Source: an uncultured Candidatus Saccharibacteria bacterium
GTDB lineage: Bacteria > Patescibacteriota > Saccharimonadia > Saccharimonadales > Saccharimonadaceae
Reading direction: 5' to 3'
DNA: 17,831 nt
Assembly: GCA_938018005.1 (NCBI GenBank)
Contig: CALIJG010000021.1
Span: 1-17,831 of the forward strand
Positions 1 to 5,868 of the stretch are shown here, one piece after another. The notes under the pieces were generated by a model. That model did not search any database and was not told the DNA's origin. It saw only the letters and a program-made list of their open reading frames with translations. The translations under genes and the position numbers were made by a program. The stretch's first letter is position 1; each line of letters starts with the position of its first letter.

Positions 1-236
1 ACCTTGCCTTTGATGGTCTCCCACAGCTGCTGGTTGACTGCCTGCTGAGCAGTCCGAATCAGCAGCACCTGCGAGTCGATCTGCTGCCGCACCTGCGTTA
101 CCTCCAGCGAGCGCTGCGCCAGCGCCATACCTTGGTTCATAATCATAAAAGCCCCCACAATCACCATACTAAACAGCACGAAGGCAAACATCACCTCAAT
201 GATCGTATCACCCCGCTCGTGGCGACGCCCTAGCAT
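1..236 (-). CDS. Prepilin-like protein (minor pseudopilin), 3' end cut by window edge
   Basis: Reading leftward from ATG 236-234, the frame is open to the window edge and encodes about 78 residues. It starts MLGRRHERGDTIIEVMFAF, a class III prepilin leader with a short basic stretch, then G|D-T-I-I-E with Glu at mature position 5, then a hydrophobic helix (about residues 11-34). Cleavage by PilD would be expected after Gly9; Asp rather than Phe at +1 is unusual but seen in minor pilins. The part after the helix is rich in Gln (QVRQQIDSQVLLIRTAQQAVNQQ), typical of the coiled N-terminal pilin spine. The ATG lies inside the last codons of the upstream prepilin gene (7-nt overlap), which implies translational coupling. 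PilV/GspI-like by position, but the family cannot be fixed from a fragment. Confidence 0.85.
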   Translation of the reverse strand, partial: MLGRRHERGDTIIEVMFAFVLFSMVIVGAFMIMNQGMALAQRSLEVTQVRQQIDSQVLLIRTAQQAVNQQLWETIKGK

Positions 237-934
237 TGGCCTATTCCTCCACCGATCAGCTTCACACTACTGGCCGAGCTGCCACCTCGGGCGATCACCG
301 CTCCACTAATGCCAGTAAAGACCAATCCATCGGGGTCGATACAGAGGTTGGTGTCGCCTTTTTGGGCGTCATTATCAGGCGAGAGAACGGTCATGGGATT
401 GTCTGTGTTGCCAATGTAGGTCTTGATGGCACCACTGGAGGGCGAGCGCACGATCAAATACGAGTGGCGTGCACCCTGCCGCAGCGCCGTCTCCCACGCT
501 AGTTCGTAGGTAGTTGTCTGGCTGGCGGTGTCTGACAGGACAAGCCCCGAGTGAGTTAGCGCCTCATAATCCGTTGCTGCAGCTGAGCCATCGCGCGTGG
601 CATAGATTGTTCGCGCGATGAGGCTTCGGCCATCACGGCCAGTGGTAATGAACCGCCCAATAATAGTGCACTCGCTCGTGCCCGGCACCTGCGGAGTAAT
701 ACTCTGGCTAATGCCGCTGGTGCTACAGCCAAGGTTGCGGTCGTGATCATTCTGGACATTCACCACCCGGTCATACTCCCCCTGGAAGAAACTCACCAGC
801 GAATGGGTGGCATCGCGGTAGCGCTGGGCATTGACCGTCGCGCCCACACCCACCATAATCCCGGCTGCCATTGCCCCACTCACCGCCAAAAACAGCATCA
901 TCTCAATAATGGTGAACCCTGGCTTCACTGGCAT
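230..934 (-). CDS. Prepilin-like protein with type IV pilin N-terminus
   Basis: 234 aa if started at ATG 934-932. The leader is MPVKPG|FTIIEMMLFLAVSG: a PilD site (G|F), Glu5 and a hydrophobic helix over about residues 7-29. The body is an unrecognised, probably beta-rich pilin head with four cysteines (two near residues 70-90, one around 205, one C-terminal). An in-frame ATG at 940-938 is only 2 nt from the GAGAGG ribosome-binding sequence, while ATG 934 is 8 nt from it. However, a TATACT -10 box ends 9 nt before 940, so a leaderless start at 940 is possible. It lies 60 nt after pilD (33 nt if the upstream read-through frame is counted) and overlaps the next prepilin by 7 nt, so pilD and two minor pilins look like one expression unit. 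It could be a GspH/FimT-type minor pilin; the head gives no clear family. Confidence 0.85.
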   Translation of the reverse strand: MPVKPGFTIIEMMLFLAVSGAMAAGIMVGVGATVNAQRYRDATHSLVSFFQGEYDRVVNVQNDHDRNLGCSTSGISQSITPQVPGTSECTIIGRFITTGRDGRSLIARTIYATRDGSAAATDYEALTHSGLVLSDTASQTTTYELAWETALRQGARHSYLIVRSPSSGAIKTYIGNTDNPMTVLSPDNDAQKGDTNLCIDPDGLVFTGISGAVIARGGSSASSVKLIGGGIGQC

Positions 935-949
935 ACTCATAACCTCTCT

Positions 950-958
950 AGTATAGCA
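950..958 (-). promoter_or_regulatory. Extended -10 promoter upstream of the first prepilin
   Basis: On the minus strand TGCTATACT (TATACT at 955-950 with an upstream TG) is followed by AGAGAGGTT and then ATG 940. It is nearly identical to the module in front of pilD. No convincing -35 box is seen. Whether it fires in addition to read-through from pilD is inference. Confidence 0.45.
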
Positions 959-994
959 CAAGCAGCATTAGCAGCACAGGGCGATGGGGCGATT

Positions 995-1864
995 CTACAG
1001 CCCCAGCGGCAATGCCACCAGCGCGCGCAAGATATGCCCACCAAACAAGAGTGAAATAACGCAGCCAATGATAAGCAGCGGCCCAAATGGCACCTGCGAG
1101 CGCGTATTGAGCTGGCCACGCACCAGGCCCGGTAGGACGATGATACAACCCAGCATGTTGGAGAAAAACAGTGTCATAAAGGCCAATCGCCAATCACCCA
1201 ATAGCAGTGCCAAGCCCACGCAGAGCTTCACATCACCAAAGCCAATCCACGCTCCGCGCGAGATAGCATACAGCCCACCATACAACCCCGCCAGTAGCGC
1301 CACCGCCCCCGTGAGCGATACAAGATCAACATCATGCAGCGTCGTCATCCGCACCAGCACGAAGAGTGCGCCCAGTGCCATCAAGCCATAGTTAAGCGGG
1401 TCAGGCAGGAGCTGCCACTTGGCGTCATACGCCGCGAGGATCATCAGCACCAAGGCCACCACCACCCACACAGCAAAGAGTAAGCTACTGGCTGGCAATG
1501 CCCATGGCCATACCAGATACGACAATGCCAAGCCAACTCCCAACACCAGCTCCATCACCAGCTCGAACCAGCCAATGAAGCGCTGACAATAGCGGCAGCG
1601 CCCACCAGTCGACAGCCAGCTCACTACGGGGAGTAGATCATACCACGCCAGCACATGCCCACACTGCAGGCAGCGCGAGCGGTCGTCTCGCAGTGTGCCT
1701 TGCAAGAGGACGCGTAGTTGACGCCATTCGTATTTGTCGTAGGGGTGGCCGGTTTGCTTATCAGTCCGCAGTTGCCGCGCACGCACCCGCCACACTTGCG
1801 CGCCCGCAAAGCTACCCAGCACTACACCCAGAAGGAGCAGTGCGCCTGCTATCAAGATCGTCAT
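995..1864 (-). CDS. pilD: Prepilin peptidase / N-methyltransferase PilD
   Basis: 289 aa, close to the usual length of the bifunctional A24 family. The N-terminal cytosolic loop has two CxxC pairs (C65-x2-C68 and C90-x2-C93) that normally bind zinc. The catalytic aspartates of the GxGD-type membrane aspartyl protease are D147 (in AYDAKWQLLPD) and D211 (in GFGDVKL). Hydrophobic segments cover roughly residues 3-20 and most of 98-289, in agreement with an eight-helix inner-membrane protein. It removes the leader of prepilins at the Gly|Phe site and methylates the new N-terminus. The start ATG 1864 lies 8 nt after a TATACT -10 box, which suggests a leaderless transcript. Two prepilin genes follow on the same strand. 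Confidence 0.95.
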   Translation of the reverse strand: MTILIAGALLLLGVVLGSFAGAQVWRVRARQLRTDKQTGHPYDKYEWRQLRVLLQGTLRDDRSRCLQCGHVLAWYDLLPVVSWLSTGGRCRYCQRFIGWFELVMELVLGVGLALSYLVWPWALPASSLLFAVWVVVALVLMILAAYDAKWQLLPDPLNYGLMALGALFVLVRMTTLHDVDLVSLTGAVALLAGLYGGLYAISRGAWIGFGDVKLCVGLALLLGDWRLAFMTLFFSNMLGCIIVLPGLVRGQLNTRSQVPFGPLLIIGCVISLLFGGHILRALVALPLGL

Positions 1865-1872
1865 ACCTCACT

Positions 1873-1881
1873 AGTATAGCA
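1873..1881 (-). promoter_or_regulatory. Extended -10 promoter of pilD, leaderless type
   Basis: The minus strand reads TTTGCTATACT-AGTGAGGT-ATG. TATACT is at 1878-1873, has the TGn extension, and leaves only 8 nt to the pilD start codon, so transcription would begin about at the ATG. The GAGG one base before ATG is too close to act as a normal Shine-Dalgarno. Confidence 0.55.
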
Positions 1882-1963
1882 AAGATATGCAAGAACGTGC
1901 TACATCATCATGCTCTATCGAAGGCCAGTGCAGATACAAGCCAAACCTTCCTCACTATGTAGT

Positions 1964-2083
1964 GAATTACTGAGCCATACTTGTGACGAAAATGTTCCGG
2001 CCAGATAAAACCAAGAGCTTTTCCGCCTGTTTGGTTGCTGACCTTCTAGAATATTTTCTTACACAAGCACAGCTCAGTAATTC
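1964..2083. repeat. 120-bp hairpin repeat, copy E1
   Basis: An imperfect inverted repeat of exactly 120 bp in the pilA-pilD intergenic region. The first 12 bases (GAATTACTGAGC) are exactly complementary to the last 12, and pairing continues for about 22 bp. The inner part (1987-2060) is homologous to 4594-4665 in opposite orientation, including 19 identical bases from CGAAAATGTTCC onward and the shared TATTTTCTT end. The outer arms are unrelated to those of the other copy. Read on the minus strand, the three non-Watson-Crick outer pairs are all G-U/G-T; on the plus strand they would be A-C mismatches, so the minus strand is the likely folded strand. Confidence 0.8.
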
Positions 2084-2094
2084 GTGTACTCCAT

Positions 2095-2130
2095 ACATAA
2101 AAAGAGGCTGGCACCCTTTGGTACCAGCCA
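2095..2130 (-). terminator. Rho-independent terminator of the pilin gene
   Basis: On the minus strand GGCTGGTACC (2129-2120) pairs with GGTGCCAGCC (2115-2106) around a 4-nt loop, with one T-G pair, followed by TCTTTTTATG. It starts 26 nt after the pilin stop codon. Confidence 0.9.
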
Positions 2131-2155
2131 TCTTCTTGTGTGTCTTTTGCCCCTA

Positions 2156-2614
2156 CTACGACTCGAGGCAGTATGCCACGCCGTTGCCGCCTGCTTCGAG
2201 CTTAGTGACCACGACGAATTGCTTCGATGTGCCCTTCTTGAGAGTAGCACCGTCAGAGTTGGTGGCGTCGCAGCGCACACCCTTGACGACGATCGCGCTC
2301 TCGGTAGTAGGTGTTACGGTACCATTGCCCGCATTGTCTTGGACGGTGATACTCTCTTTGTCAAGGTTCGAGAGATCGCCCAGATAACCCTTGAGGCCCT
2401 TGCTGTCGGGGAACTTCCCACGGTTGTTTGATGTATATTGCGTCACGGCAGCAGCGATGTTTTGCACATCATTCTTGCGTGCTGTGTCGCGCTGACCCCG
2501 CTGCAGGGCAGGCAGTGCTACAAAGACCATCAAGAATATCAAGGCGGCAATCGCCAGCACCAGCATCACCTCGATGATGGTAAACCCTTCTTGCTTCGCT
2601 TGGTGTTGTTTCAT
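2156..2614 (-). CDS. Type IV pilin, probable major pilin
   Basis: 152 aa with the strongest pilin N-terminus in the window: MKQHQAKQEG|FTIIEVMLVL, cleavage after Gly10, Glu at mature position 5, and a hydrophobic helix to about residue 32. Then comes the amphipathic spine (QRDTARKNDVQNIAAAVTQY) and a head with two cysteines (in VRCDAT and near the C-terminus in AYCLES) that can form the C-terminal D-region disulfide of pilins. The start at ATG 2614 is supported by AAAGGAG 4 nt upstream; an in-frame TTG 18 nt further up would bury this site inside the coding region. It has its own promoter and terminator, is monocistronic and stands apart from the minor prepilins, which fits the abundant subunit. 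PilA-like by role; assignment as major rather than minor pilin is inferred. Confidence 0.9.
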   Translation of the reverse strand: MKQHQAKQEGFTIIEVMLVLAIAALIFLMVFVALPALQRGQRDTARKNDVQNIAAAVTQYTSNNRGKFPDSKGLKGYLGDLSNLDKESITVQDNAGNGTVTPTTESAIVVKGVRCDATNSDGATLKKGTSKQFVVVTKLEAGGNGVAYCLES

Positions 2615-2658
2615 ACTTCTCCTTTGTACCAATGTACGAATATGCTTACGTTACTGCT

Positions 2659-2687
2659 ATCATAGCGTAGAATAGCAACGTTGTCTA
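2659..2687 (-). promoter_or_regulatory. Sigma70-type promoter of the pilin gene
   Basis: On the minus strand TAGACA (2687-2682, 5 of 6 to TTGACA), a 17-nt spacer, then TATGAT (2664-2659, 5 of 6 to TATAAT). The predicted leader is about 38 nt and holds AAAGGAG. This is the only pilin gene here with a full -35/-10 promoter and a normal leader. Confidence 0.7.
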
Positions 2688-2774
2688 GGTTTTGTTCGCA
2701 CGAGATGATGAACCTATATAGAGAGGTGCAAAGCTGCGCTATGTTGCCGATATTTTGGGTATGATTGCTATCCC

Positions 2775-3962
2775 CTATTTCTGTGGGACATCAATGTATT
2801 CTTGCACTTTGCCGTCGCTTTTTAGCTGCGCGACTTGCTTGGTAAGCTCAGTGAGGGGGATATAGAGGTAGGTGAAACGGATTTTGCTATCGTTCTTCTC
2901 GTTTACTTTGACGAAGTAGTAGCCACTGTCGGTCGTGCTCTTGATAGCACTAGAGGGTTTGCCAGGCTCGAGCTTGGCGATCTCACTTACCGCGAGACCG
3001 TTGTAACTACTGGCGAGATTGATCAGGCCAGAATCCCCCACCTGCGGTTTGCTGCGGCCACTGCCACCAAGCTGGGTCGCTATTTTGGCAAACTCACCAT
3101 TGCTGCTCGCCACTAGCCCCGCAGCTTTGCGCTGCAACTCATCGGCCGTTTTATCAATCGCAAAGGCTACTCGGGCCCGCACAATGCTACGCCGTACCGC
3201 TTGGCGATAATCCGATGGCGACCAGTTATACATCATGCGCGACGATGCATCATACGTTTCTTGGCTAATCTTGCCATTAGCGGTGTTGCGCTGCTGCTCG
3301 ATAACGGTATCAATGTCTTGATCGCTCACCGTGATGTTGTACTGGCGTGCCAGCTTGGCGGCGTAGGTATCAACCAGCGCTCGGTTGAGCGACTCGCGCT
3401 TGATGTGTTTGAGCTGCTCGCGGCCATCATCACTGTCGATGCGGATCTCATCGTACTTGCCTAGATAATACTTAGATCCCCGATACTGCACGAGGTAGTC
3501 GCTATAGCGCACGAGCTCACCATCAATACTGGCTACTGGCACAGGAAAGATCTGCGTCATACGGTAGAGGAGGTTGTTGGAACTCTGGGCAATGTAGAGC
3601 TGCTGCCACGCCACTGCCGCCAGCAGTAAGGCTGCTACCAGCGCCACAATGATTGTGTTGATAATCACCCGTCGGCGTGACGTCTGGATAGGGTACTTGA
3701 ACTTGCGCCCACCAGCCAATATCTCTTCACGGTGTGCTGCCACCGTCTCATTGGTGATACGCTCGAACTTCTTGGGAGTATTGGGATTTGCTGCACTGGC
3801 CTCTGTTTTGGTGGGCTTGGCTTTCGCAGACTTACCCTCCTTCTTACTCCCCTGCTTCGGCTTGAGCGCTGTGAGGCGATCTTTCAGGCCAGTGGCTGAG
3901 GCGGTTGATGCGGCCTGGGTGCCATAACGGCTACGTTTGGGTTTTTTGCTTGGTAATTTCAT
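2775..3962 (-). CDS. Membrane-anchored SurA/parvulin-like peptidyl-prolyl isomerase
   Basis: 395 aa. Residues 1-95 are a long basic, Lys/Ser/Ala-rich cytosolic tail. One transmembrane helix follows (about 100-122, INTIIVALVAALLLAAVAW), so the C-terminal part is outside. Residues about 140-275 resemble the SurA N-terminal chaperone fold (ASIDGELVRYSDY, LNRALVDTYAAKLARQYNITVSDQDID). Residues about 285-375 look like a divergent PpiC rotamase domain: FAKIATQLGGSGRSKPQVGDSGLI followed by EPGKPSSAIKSTTDSGYYFVKV. The rotamase domain is short and degenerate, so isomerase activity is uncertain; a holdase role is equally likely. ATG 3962 overlaps the upstream stop as ATGA, so it is translationally coupled to the bPH2 gene. 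It may fold exported proteins such as pilins or the large secreted protein (inference). Confidence 0.8.
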   Translation of the reverse strand: MKLPSKKPKRSRYGTQAASTASATGLKDRLTALKPKQGSKKEGKSAKAKPTKTEASAANPNTPKKFERITNETVAAHREEILAGGRKFKYPIQTSRRRVIINTIIVALVAALLLAAVAWQQLYIAQSSNNLLYRMTQIFPVPVASIDGELVRYSDYLVQYRGSKYYLGKYDEIRIDSDDGREQLKHIKRESLNRALVDTYAAKLARQYNITVSDQDIDTVIEQQRNTANGKISQETYDASSRMMYNWSPSDYRQAVRRSIVRARVAFAIDKTADELQRKAAGLVASSNGEFAKIATQLGGSGRSKPQVGDSGLINLASSYNGLAVSEIAKLEPGKPSSAIKSTTDSGYYFVKVNEKNDSKIRFTYLYIPLTELTKQVAQLKSDGKVQEYIDVPQK

Positions 3963-4474
3963 GGTGATACTCCTGCTGCTTGTGCTGCACGCTCCGCCTC
4001 GCTGACGGCATCTTGCAGCTGATTGTAGATCTGCTCGGGATGATCGACATTGCGGATGATGAGATCGCCCACAAATGTTTGGATCACAATCGTACCAAAA
4101 TGAAACACCTCACCCGAGAATCCTGGTATATTATAGCTGATATTTTGAATTTTTGCCAAGCTCAGCTCCACCACATCGGTACCAAAAAATCCTTTTTGCG
4201 TCACCTGGCGGATGCGCTGGTCGGTCACAATATAGTAGGTGTAGCGCCACATTAAAAAATGATAGCAAAAGCCAATAGACCCCAAGACGAGCCCCACCAC
4301 TGGCAAGAGAAATAGCTCCAATGTGTCTTGCCAAATCAGTGGTGGAATCGCCCCCACCACCAGCGGCAGCAGCAGCATATAAAACCCCTTACGCATGGCA
4401 ATAATATGCCGCCGAAAGACAAACAGCAGCTCCTCGCCCTCGCGCTGCCCATTAAATGCCTTGGTCTGTGCCAT
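3959..4474 (-). CDS. Membrane protein with bacterial PH domain (bPH2, YdbS-like)
   Basis: 171 aa from ATG 4474. Two hydrophobic segments (about residues 33-50, FYMLLLPLVVGAIPPLIW, and 54-78, LFLLPVVGLVLGSIGFCYHFLMW) precede a bPH2 domain. The hallmark is YTYYIVTDQRIRQVTQKGFFG, followed by VELSLAKIQNISYN and GTIVIQTFVGDLIIRNVDHPEQI. The domain faces the cytosol in known family members and its ligand is unknown. A longer frame could start upstream at a GTG around 4546, but the likely -10 box (4528-4523) lies inside that extension, so ATG 4474 with a weak GGCAGGG site is preferred. The stop overlaps the start of the next gene (ATGA). Confidence 0.85.
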   Translation of the reverse strand: MAQTKAFNGQREGEELLFVFRRHIIAMRKGFYMLLLPLVVGAIPPLIWQDTLELFLLPVVGLVLGSIGFCYHFLMWRYTYYIVTDQRIRQVTQKGFFGTDVVELSLAKIQNISYNIPGFSGEVFHFGTIVIQTFVGDLIIRNVDHPEQIYNQLQDAVSEAERAAQAAGVSP

Positions 4475-4522
4475 TATGCCCTGCCTTTTTGTGTAATGAT
4501 TGTTATGCTTTTCTTGCTGTCT

Positions 4523-4531
4523 ATTGTAGCA
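4523..4531 (-). promoter_or_regulatory. Extended -10 promoter of the bPH2-SurA-like pair
   Basis: The minus strand carries TGCTACAAT (4531-4523). No good -35 is found at 16-18 nt. Unlike other promoters in the window it leaves a leader of about 40 nt. Confidence 0.5.
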
Positions 4532-4569
4532 CGAACTCACCTCCACTTGGGTGCCAAACCTAGCTGCCG

Positions 4570-4689
4570 GCTGCTATAGGGCGCTCGCTGGACAAGAAAA
4601 TATCTGGAGGCCAGCGACTAAGCAAGCGGACAAGCTCTGGATATATTCTGGCCGGAACATTTTCGGTCTAGTGAGCGCCCTATAGCAGC
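4570..4689. repeat. 120-bp hairpin repeat, copy E2
   Basis: A 24-bp outer stem joins 4570-4593 (GCTGCTATAGGGCGCTC...) to 4666-4689 (...GAGCGCCCTATAGCAGC). Twenty-two pairs are Watson-Crick and two are G-U when the plus strand folds. The core 4594-4665 is the reverse-complement homologue of 1987-2060. An inner stem joins GAAAAT to ATTTTC and GGCCAG to CTGGCC across an asymmetric internal loop. The total is 120 bp, the same as copy E1, although the outer arms share no sequence with it. Confidence 0.85.
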
Positions 4690-4710
4690 AGTATCCTTGC
4701 TACATATCAC

Positions 4711-4756
4711 GCTCACCCTCCCCACACTCCATCGGATGAAGTGATGGGAGTAGAGC
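4711..4756 (+). repeat. Short form (C) of the multi-hairpin repeat family
   Basis: 46 bp starting GCTCACCCTCC and ending GAGC, preceded by TCAC and followed by AAACG as in copies A and B (TAACG). The middle CACTCCATCGGATGAAGTG folds on itself and the ends pair (GCTC/GAGC, CTCCC/GGGAG). It corresponds to the long form without the central module; the junction falls in CACACTCC (4723-4730). Confidence 0.75.
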
Positions 4757-4795
4757 AAACGCAAAAGAAGCAAAAGCTTCAATTATTCACCCCCC

Positions 4796-4826
4796 TTGAC
4801 ACTACCCCACAATCCCCGCGTATAAT
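4796..4826 (+). promoter_or_regulatory. Consensus sigma70 promoter for the small membrane protein
   Basis: Perfect TTGACA (4796-4801) and perfect TATAAT (4821-4826), with a long 19-nt spacer. Transcription would start near 4833, right at ATG 4834. Confidence 0.7.
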
Positions 4827-4833
4827 AAAAACC

Positions 4834-4866
4834 ATGACAATACTACGGAGTATTTGCCTATGGTGA
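4834..4866 (+). CDS. Possible 10-codon leader peptide overlapping the next start
   Basis: ATG 4834 begins 7 nt after the TATAAT box, so it would be at or next to the transcript 5' end. The frame reads MTILRSICLW and stops at TGA 4864-4866, which overlaps the ATG (4860) of the following gene in a different frame. This geometry allows coupling of a leaderless peptide to the downstream gene. No homology can be claimed, and chance occurrence is possible. Confidence 0.3.
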   Translation: MTILRSICLW

Positions 4867-5276
4867 CGGCAGGGCGATTTATCCACAAGCGCCGCACCAC
4901 TGCTGGTGCCGGAGCGCCACCAGTGCCACCGCCGCACCACCCACCAGCTGCGCCACCGGTGCCAAAAATGCCAGCACCACCGGCCGTGAGCCCCACCGAG
5001 CCAATCGCACCACCCGACTGGCAGCGCCGCCTTGGCCATGGCATCGTGCGAGCGCTCTGCATGCTTGCGGCGGGAGCGCTTGGTTGGCTCTGCTACCTCT
5101 GTTGGACGAGTGGTGGCACGCGCACCATGCCAGCCGACTTTATGGCTTGGGTCGTCTCATTCGCCCTCTTCTCCTCCGCCATCATGTTCGTCGGCGCTGC
5201 CTGCAGCCGCTGGGAAGATATGTCCGACTGGGTGCGATGGGCAGCTGAGGCAGTTGGCGGGTTTGGGAGACAATAA
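4860..5276 (+). CDS. Small proline-rich membrane protein, function unknown
   Basis: 138 aa. Residues about 15-58 are a Pro/Ala-rich segment (PPVPPPHHPPAAPPVPK, then PAPPAVSPTEPIAPP). Two hydrophobic helices follow at about 69-86 (CMLAAGALGWLCYLCW) and 96-116 (AWVVSFALFSSAIMFVGAA), then a short Trp-rich tail. ATG 4860 is chosen because CGGAG lies 9 nt upstream; the in-frame TTG at 4854 is too close to it. It is monocistronic, with a consensus promoter and a strong terminator. A proline-rich tail before a TM hairpin occurs in many CPR envelope proteins, but I recognise no family. Confidence 0.8.
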   Translation: MVTAGRFIHKRRTTAGAGAPPVPPPHHPPAAPPVPKMPAPPAVSPTEPIAPPDWQRRLGHGIVRALCMLAAGALGWLCYLCWTSGGTRTMPADFMAWVVSFALFSSAIMFVGAACSRWEDMSDWVRWAAEAVGGFGRQ

Positions 5277-5340
5277 AAAGCCCCACGTTTCTTCGCTTCG
5301 TCGCTTCTACGCTTACCATCACAAGATACCCAAGCAAAAC

Positions 5341-5372
5341 AAAAAACTCGCCGTTACCTTGGCGAGTTTTTG
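5341..5372 (+). terminator. Rho-independent terminator after the small membrane protein
   Basis: AAAACTCGCC (5343-5352) and GGCGAGTTTT (5361-5370) form a perfect 10-bp stem with an 8-nt loop, followed by TTG. The A-rich left side may also let it act on the minus strand, downstream of the tRNA. The same stem core recurs after ychF. Confidence 0.9.
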
Positions 5373-5433
5373 CTATAACAAACTAGCACACTCTAGCACG
5401 CCATAATATTGCACGACTAATTTATATAAATCT

Positions 5434-5510
5434 TGGTACCCCGGATAGGAGTCGAACCTACAACCTTCTCCTTAGGACGGAGCCGCTCTATCCAGTTGAG
5501 CTACCAGGGC
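5434..5510 (-). tRNA. tRNA-Arg (anticodon CCT)
   Basis: 77 nt read on the minus strand from G at 5510. The acceptor GCCCTGG pairs with CCGGGGT, with G1-U72 and one more wobble. The D arm is GCTC/GAGC, and the anticodon loop GTCCTAA gives anticodon CCT (decodes AGG). The T arm is GTAGG-TTCGACT-CCTAT, discriminator A, and CCA is encoded (5436-5434). The first pair of the anticodon stem is a G-A mismatch. No intron. Confidence 0.93.
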
Positions 5511-5518
5511 ATGGGTAT

Positions 5519-5532
5519 AGTATAGTATAGCA
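5519..5532 (-). promoter_or_regulatory. Promoter of tRNA-Arg with overlapping -10 boxes
   Basis: The minus strand reads CATGCTATACTATACTATACCC before the tRNA, giving overlapping TATACT boxes (5529-5524 and 5524-5519). The first has the TGC extension seen at several other genes here. Confidence 0.5.
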
Positions 5533-5732
5533 TGCTCGTTACGCTGAAGTGAACTGTGCTAGGCAATGAAAAGCCGAGGCATGGACACGTATCCAACCCC
5601 GACTATGGTGCACTCTTATACTATCATAAATGGCTATAGAGAATCAGACTTTCTCTTATGGGATCGTCACAAGATTCAAGAATCAAGAATCAAGCATAAT
5701 TCAATAGTCAATGCAGCTTCACTACCTCTCAC

Positions 5733-5868
5733 GCTCACCCTCCCAACTCCCTCCTCCGGAACACTATAAGGGTCGACATTCGCTGGATGTCGACCTCTTG
5801 ACGCCAGGGCTGAAAACCGGTCATTACGACCGGTTTTCACACTCCATCGGATGAAGTGTGGGGAGAGC
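5733..5868 (+). repeat. Multi-hairpin repeat, long form, copy A
   Basis: 136 bp, homologous over its length to 16165-16305 on the opposite strand. From the left: end arm GCTCACCCTCCC; conserved GGAACACTATAAGGGTCGAC; hairpin GGTCGACA/TGTCGACC with a variable tip; 12-bp perfect hairpin TGAAAACCGGTC-ATTAC-GACCGGTTTTCA (5811-5839); small hairpin CACTCCATCGGATGAAGTG; end arm GGGGAGAGC. Flanks TCACG and TAACG are shared with the other copies. Sitting just past the pilC stop, its GAAAACCGGTC hairpin may also serve as the end of the T4P transcript. Confidence 0.85.

Larger units (their letters stand above)
4475..4859. other. Intergenic region between divergent genes, repeat-rich
   Basis: 385 bp without a confident protein gene apart from a 10-codon leader frame at 4834-4866. 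It holds the minus-strand bPH2 promoter (4523-4531), hairpin repeat E2 (4570-4689), short repeat C (4711-4756) and the plus-strand promoter at 4796-4826. Confidence 0.8.

Noticed and set aside
1964..2083. Integron attC site
   Set aside because: Length and hairpin shape are reminiscent, but the GTTRRRY/RYYYAAC core sites are missing and no integrase or cassette array is visible.
4779..5062. Overlapping minus-strand frames rich in Gly/Trp
   Set aside because: They are the complement of the proline-rich codons of the small membrane protein gene, which has a consensus promoter and a terminator on the plus strand.
5671..5693. Tandem CAAGAAT-like units as a CRISPR or regulatory array
   Set aside because: Only about three short imperfect units without spacers; probably slippage in an AT-rich spacer.
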